NCBI GenBank assembly: GCA_035610835.1
Contig: CM069441.1
Span: 79,759,515 to 79,823,514, forward strand
Source of the DNA: Ophiura sarsii
Lineage: Eukaryota > Echinodermata > Ophiuroidea > Amphilepidida > Ophiuridae
DNA length: 64,000 bases
Reading direction: 5' to 3'
Shown: positions 40,489-46,400 of the stretch, piece after piece
Position numbering within the stretch: position 1 is the first letter of the stretch
Layout of the letters: each line of letters starts with the position of its first letter
Position numbers and translations under genes: made by a program
The notes under the pieces: generated by a model
The model's database searches: none
What the model was told of the DNA's origin: nothing
The model's input: the letters and a program-made list of their open reading frames with translations, nothing else

Positions 40489-43400
40489 GAACATTTATAA
40501 TGCGCGCAAATCTGCCAAAGCACTCATGGCGCATTGAGCAATTAAACAAAAGAAACAATGAAACCAGAGCAGAGAACATTATACATCTATATAATAATAC
40601 GCTACTCTCTGTCTGTCTGTGCGCGCTTTTTCGTCGACTTCCCTGGGTCGGGCGGCGTTCAAACTCGGTGGGTGGGTGCAGCTCGGTCCCCGCAAGAGCA
40701 AATTCGCATTCGCTAGAGCATACGAAAATGGCAGAGTAGTGGAAAAAAATCTGGTGAAAATCGATGCAGTTTTTCGAAAGTTACGCTACTTTTGGGTAGG
40801 TTTTTCGATAAATACTTGCAGAATTACGTAGAGAATACTAAAAAATGACATTTAGTAGTAGTTTTGAATATCACATTTGATTTGATTTTCACGTCATTTT
40901 TACTCACGCTTGTATTAGGAAAAATCTTAGTAATATGATCCGAGGCCAATTTGGTAATTTTAGGGGTTTCCCGTGATTTTTTTAGGTGAAAACCGTGGGC
41001 AGTTTCTGTGAATACCATGATTTACCGTGATTATTGAGATTTCCAAGAAAAAACGTGATAAATTAGGAAATCTACACGAAATTCTGTGATTTATGTAATG
41101 AATTTGTAAGCCCCGGAAAAAAACCCAATTCTTTTTGGTAAAAAACGAGATTTACCGTGATTTCACCAGATTCACGCAAATACCCCTGGAGAAAAGCGTG
41201 GTAAAACTGTTGATAGTGAGAGAACACCACCAATCTATTTCTGGGAGCATTTCGGCAGCATCTAGGTTCTTAAAATCGCCCGTGATTTCAAGGAATCGCT
41301 GGTTTTCTAACGGCTGACATCCATATTGTTTATGAATTACCCTTGCGAGGTCATGACCCGAACATCTGTAAACGATCGCCGCGCGCACACACCAGGAAAA
41401 CACAAATAAATCTCTACCAATCACAAAGCTCCTTTGTATTTACAAAAATATAATTGTAATTTATTCATCATCACATGATTTTTTTATGAATGAATTATGT
41501 TGAATATTCATTATGTTGTCGTCGTCAAAAGAAACGGGAACCATCAGGGTTCGTAATGGCGGACTCTTTCGATGGCCACATGTATTTTCAATACGATTTA
41601 CATCTGAGTGACCCCCGGCGTCGTAGGCTCACTGCCTTTAGCCATTGAAAGCTATTGTAAGCACCTTGTAATATAATACAATGCAAATATGAATGCTGAC
41701 AATACGATGTTGTTTGATGTCGTTTTATGACATCGAAACATGTGAGTCATGCTCTTAAAAGGGTCTTGAATCAATAATCACCCATTGAACGCGCTAGATT
41801 AACTTTTGTATAACTAACAACGTTTCTGAAGAGGGTGGCGTATGTAAACAATCTCTATGTTCTTTTGAAGTTGGGTTTGAAGTAGGCCTACTATATTATT
41901 TCTTTAGAAGAAGACGGTCTTTGTTTATCTCATTCAAATAAATTCGATATTATAAATCATTTATCAATTGAACTTCAATCAGTCGTTTCAAGTAGGCCTA
42001 GAGATGAATGCACTGTACACAATAATTGTGCGTCGATATCGTCTTGAAAGGAAATATTTCAATAGGAATTCGGAAAATTTGATTTTTGTTATTCAATAAA
42101 ACTGTACAAATCGGCTTGTCGGACAATTATCGCGGCTGAAATAACAATTCTGCGATTTCACGGTACTGTTTACAAAATCCGTGATTTTGATGATTTTAGC
42201 ATGAAAACCGTGAATTGCGGCGTGAATACCGTGAAACCCCTAACCTTACAATTTGGTCCAAATGCGCACATCTTGTGGGAGTCAAAAAGAGGCAGTGGCC
42301 TCGCTGTGACTGCCGATACATCCCTATAGGTGAATTAATAATTGAACAAACACAACTAAGCAGCGTATTGCGTACATTGCGTGAAGCGCGCACAACCATT
42401 CGCGTGATAATTTCAGGCGCGATCATCTTTGTACTGCGTTTGCGTTCAATTATTAATTTACCTATAGGCTATAGTAAAGAGTACTGTTCTACATGCGTTC
42501 AGCATAGATAAATGCGCTGAACTTCAACCGCTTAATGTAGTCTTTACTTACTCTTTACAGTTACCCAAATCTCATGATCCTATTGTGTTGCTGTGACTGT
42601 GAGCGATTTCACTTGTATGTATTTAATTATTACTAATTAGTTATTGTATCACATGTCATACTCATCATGATAGATAGTAAATTAGTAAGTATTACTAACA
42701 CTATAATCAGTTTCAGCAAATGTGTTACCTCTCGCATATTGGCGGAGGTGCAAGGTGGATTTGATGGGGATGTACTGGTTGTAAATTGTTATCTGCCATG
42801 TTAATACCTAGTTTAATCTTCTTAAATATTCCGCTAGAGTAACCAATGATCAATACGTCTATGAAAGATTAAAGCTCAGAAAAATACTCAGATTGTTACT
42901 TCATGGTTACTATAAATCCCTAACCCCCGAGGCAACTTTTACACAGAAATTTGTTTCGCGTCCAAATAGTGAGGGAAAAAAGTGCCCCCACTCCCCCGGG
43001 ACTCGAACCCCGGACCTCTGGGTTCAGAGGCAGACGATCTACCGCTAGGCCACGGGGGAAACCATGCATGGCGGAGTATATTCCGCCGTGCATATACCTT
43101 GGGGCCATTATTTCATCGAAACTGCCGAGCCGGGTGACACAAGCACACCGCATCGTAGTGATTCGTAGGACTCAAGAGTGTTAGGGTTAACAGGTGAGTA
43201 TTAGGCCAAATATATATTTTAGTGTGTTACTTATGGAAAGAGACACTCAAGTTATTCCCTTGGCCTATGTTATCACTGTGTAGGTTTACTAAAATCATGT
43301 GTTAGGTGATGAAATTAAACATCATGTTGCAAAGCACAACAAAACTTTCAACATCAATGACATTCAAAATGTATTCGATAAGGCATTGGGAAAGTGTCCA

Positions 43401-46400
43401 GTCAGACTGGAAACATATGTGTCGGCATGTCAGGGAAATTGAAAATTCGTACTGGGAAAAAGATCACCTCTGGGATATTGTCATTCCTCAAATTATCATT
43501 AAATTATTTGAGGATTCAGACCACGACGCAGATTTATCGAACTCGAGTGATGTCGAAGATAACTGTACGTGTTTGGTAAGTTAAAATTGATGATAAGCAT
43601 TATATAACTATGTTTAATATTATAGGCCAAATTTAAAATGCGCGTGTAACCATGCATGATACGTCCACGGTGTAGAGTCTTCAAAAAAGTACCTATACAG
43701 GTAATAAATGGGCTTTTTTAAACTCTAAATATATGTATCCTTACCTAAACGCTACCTGTCATACTCTCCCACGTGTTAAAAAGTTAAAAAAATTGTGACT
43801 TTACCTTACATTTTGGAGTGTACCTTTTTCAATATTCAACCGATCCTAGCTAGGGATGTTCAAATCATTGACTAAAGAGGGCGACATTTTTTTGAAAATT
43901 TGTTGCCAAAATATGTAGAAAACTCCATGTTTACCTCATTTAAATCCAGCGAAAAATGAAAACACAAGCTGGGATGTATTCACTGATGTCTTACTAACCA
44001 CACACAAGCAACTGGACATCATGATTTTAAAGCCCTAACAAGCTATAATAGTTTAAAATTTGCATGACTTGACCAGTTTTAGCAATATAAGGCAAACTAC
44101 TTTTGGTTATAACTTTGTGATTATTCAGCGTGCAGACATGGTTGAACCACCAGTTTTTATTGTAAAGTACTTCGTTTCCATGTATTCCATTTTCAAAGAG
44201 ATATTTTTATTTTCAAAATTTTATGAACATGCCTATCCTAGCGTGCAATATCTCATATTAAAGAAGATGTTTGTTTCGACAACTTTATATTTAATACTTT
44301 TAATACTAATAGGTAGGATATATATTTTTAGAGTTAAAAGTCCACTTATTACCTGTATAGTTTTTTGATGACTGTATAATTTTCCTTTCAGGCCTGTTTC
44401 AGGATTGAAGTTATATTGATTTATTCAGGAAACAGTTTACTACCTCTCCCGAAGTGTGGACAGGCCAGAAACTTTTAATGGAAGGCAACACATTTGCTGA
44501 AACCGATTATAATTACTAGTAATTAGTAGTCCACTCGTCTTAAGCAACCTACTTAAGATCTCTGCGATCGGCTATACTCTATTTGGCTTCCTCTGGACAG
44601 TGACGTAACTTAACAGCTGCAGCTTTTACCCACACGTATGTATCTTCCGTCTTTCAACGCTCGTGTGTATGCCGTATGCCAGCGCCTCGAGTAGCCGCGC
44701 ACGCGTAATGAATGTGCTGCAATTTTATTAGTAGAATTCATTCCTAGCAGGTGTCCATATTTGGCCACCGATTTAGTGGCCAAATTCTCCCACCAAGATA
44801 AAATGCGTGATAAATTCACTATTTTTCATGTTTGAAACCCAAAATAATTGTTCCAATAGAGTAAAAATCTGTTGGGGGTAAGGTTTATGTTTGATTTCCT
44901 GTTTGAATTAAGCAACTTCTGATACTTGTTGAAGAGATGAAGAACAGAACTGTGATTTTGGGTTTGAGACTGAGAGGCTTGATATCACCCACTCCCAGCA
45001 CTACTGGGTGGATCCACTAGACTAAATGAGTACTTGTGGGCTGTGGCCAATGAAATACAAGGGGTGTGTCAGAAATATCCATTCAGCATCAAGCAAAAGT
45101 TTTGTCTAATGTAAAAAAGGTTTTGTAGTGATGGGCGACGCAACGATAATCGATACCATGGAATTTGGTGTGAGGTGGGGTACAGGGAGGGTGTGAGGTG
45201 GGGTATAGCCTAGGGAGGGTGTTTGTGATTGGGAAGGGATTAGTGATGGGGGATTGTGGTTGGGAGGGGGTTAGTGATGGGGAGGGTGGTTGGAGAGGGG
45301 GGGGTCAGTGGTGGGGAGGGCAGGGATTTGTGGTGGCGAATGGGAATGGGATGGCCCTGGGGAGAGGGTTTATGGTGGGGAAGGGGGATGGTGGCGTGGA
45401 TGCATGGGGTGGGAAGGGTTGGTCTAGGGGTGGGGTAGGTATGGTATTTGTGGTGGGGGAGGGGTTTGTGGTGCGGTGGGGAGGGTGGGGTGTTTGTGGT
45501 GGGAGAGGGGTTTTGTGGTGGGGGAGGGGTTTTGTGAATGAAAGGGGAGGGGTTTGTGGTGGGGATGGGAAAGGGAGGGGGTTTGTGGAGGGGATGGGGT
45601 TTGTGGTGGGGATGGGAAGGGGAGGGGGTTTATGGTGGGGATAGGAAGGGGAGGGGGGGGTGTGGAAATTGTGGTGGGGATGGGAAGGGGAGGGGGTCTG
45701 TGGTGGGGGGTGGGTGGGGAGGGGAGGTTGTAGGGGTGGTTTAGATTTGGAGGGGGCATTGCGGGAAGGTGGAGTAGGATTGGGGTTGAGTGGGATTGTG
45801 CATGTGGGATGGGGGTGAGAGGGGTTTATGGTGGGAGAGGGGAGGGGTGTGTGTACACCAATAAGTACACAATAAGGCCAAAAAAAAGTTGTGTTGCCCT
45901 CAGCGACCGACCCTAAAATCGTAAAAATGTAGGGGTGGTTTAGATTTGGAGGGGGCATTGCGGGAAGGTGGAGTAGGTTTGGGGTTGAGTGGGTTTGTGC
46001 ATGTGGGATGGGGGTGAGAGGGGTTTGTGGTGGGAGAGGGGATTGGTGTGTGTACACCAATAAGTACACAATAAGGCCCCCAAACAAGTTGTGTTGCCCT
46101 CAGCGACCGACCCTAAAATCGTAAAAACTAGTTTGTTTGTTTTTTGTTTAGATTTAAATTTGATTAAATGTTACTATTTCTTGCTTGAAATGAATATAAA
46201 GTAAGCTTAAATAAATGTTTTTTAGACATTGTCACACTAGAAACATTAGTTAAATTGACATAGGCCTATACCAATTTTGTCTTGACATAAAGCATATATT
46301 TTTCAGCCAAAAAAAAAAAAAAAAAAAACTGAAAATGAAAAATCGACCGACAGGCCCGATTTTAAATTTGGGCAACCGGAAACACAACTTTCTTCTTCTT

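Noticed and set aside
42983..43056. Functional tRNA gene
   Set aside because: The acceptor stem is perfect but the anticodon loop and T arm have wrong lengths; more likely a pseudo-tRNA or SINE head.
45305..46087. Minus-strand Pro/Thr-rich frame of 260 codons
   Set aside because: It lies on a G-rich minisatellite and a tandem duplication; length and composition follow from the lack of stops in C-rich repeats.
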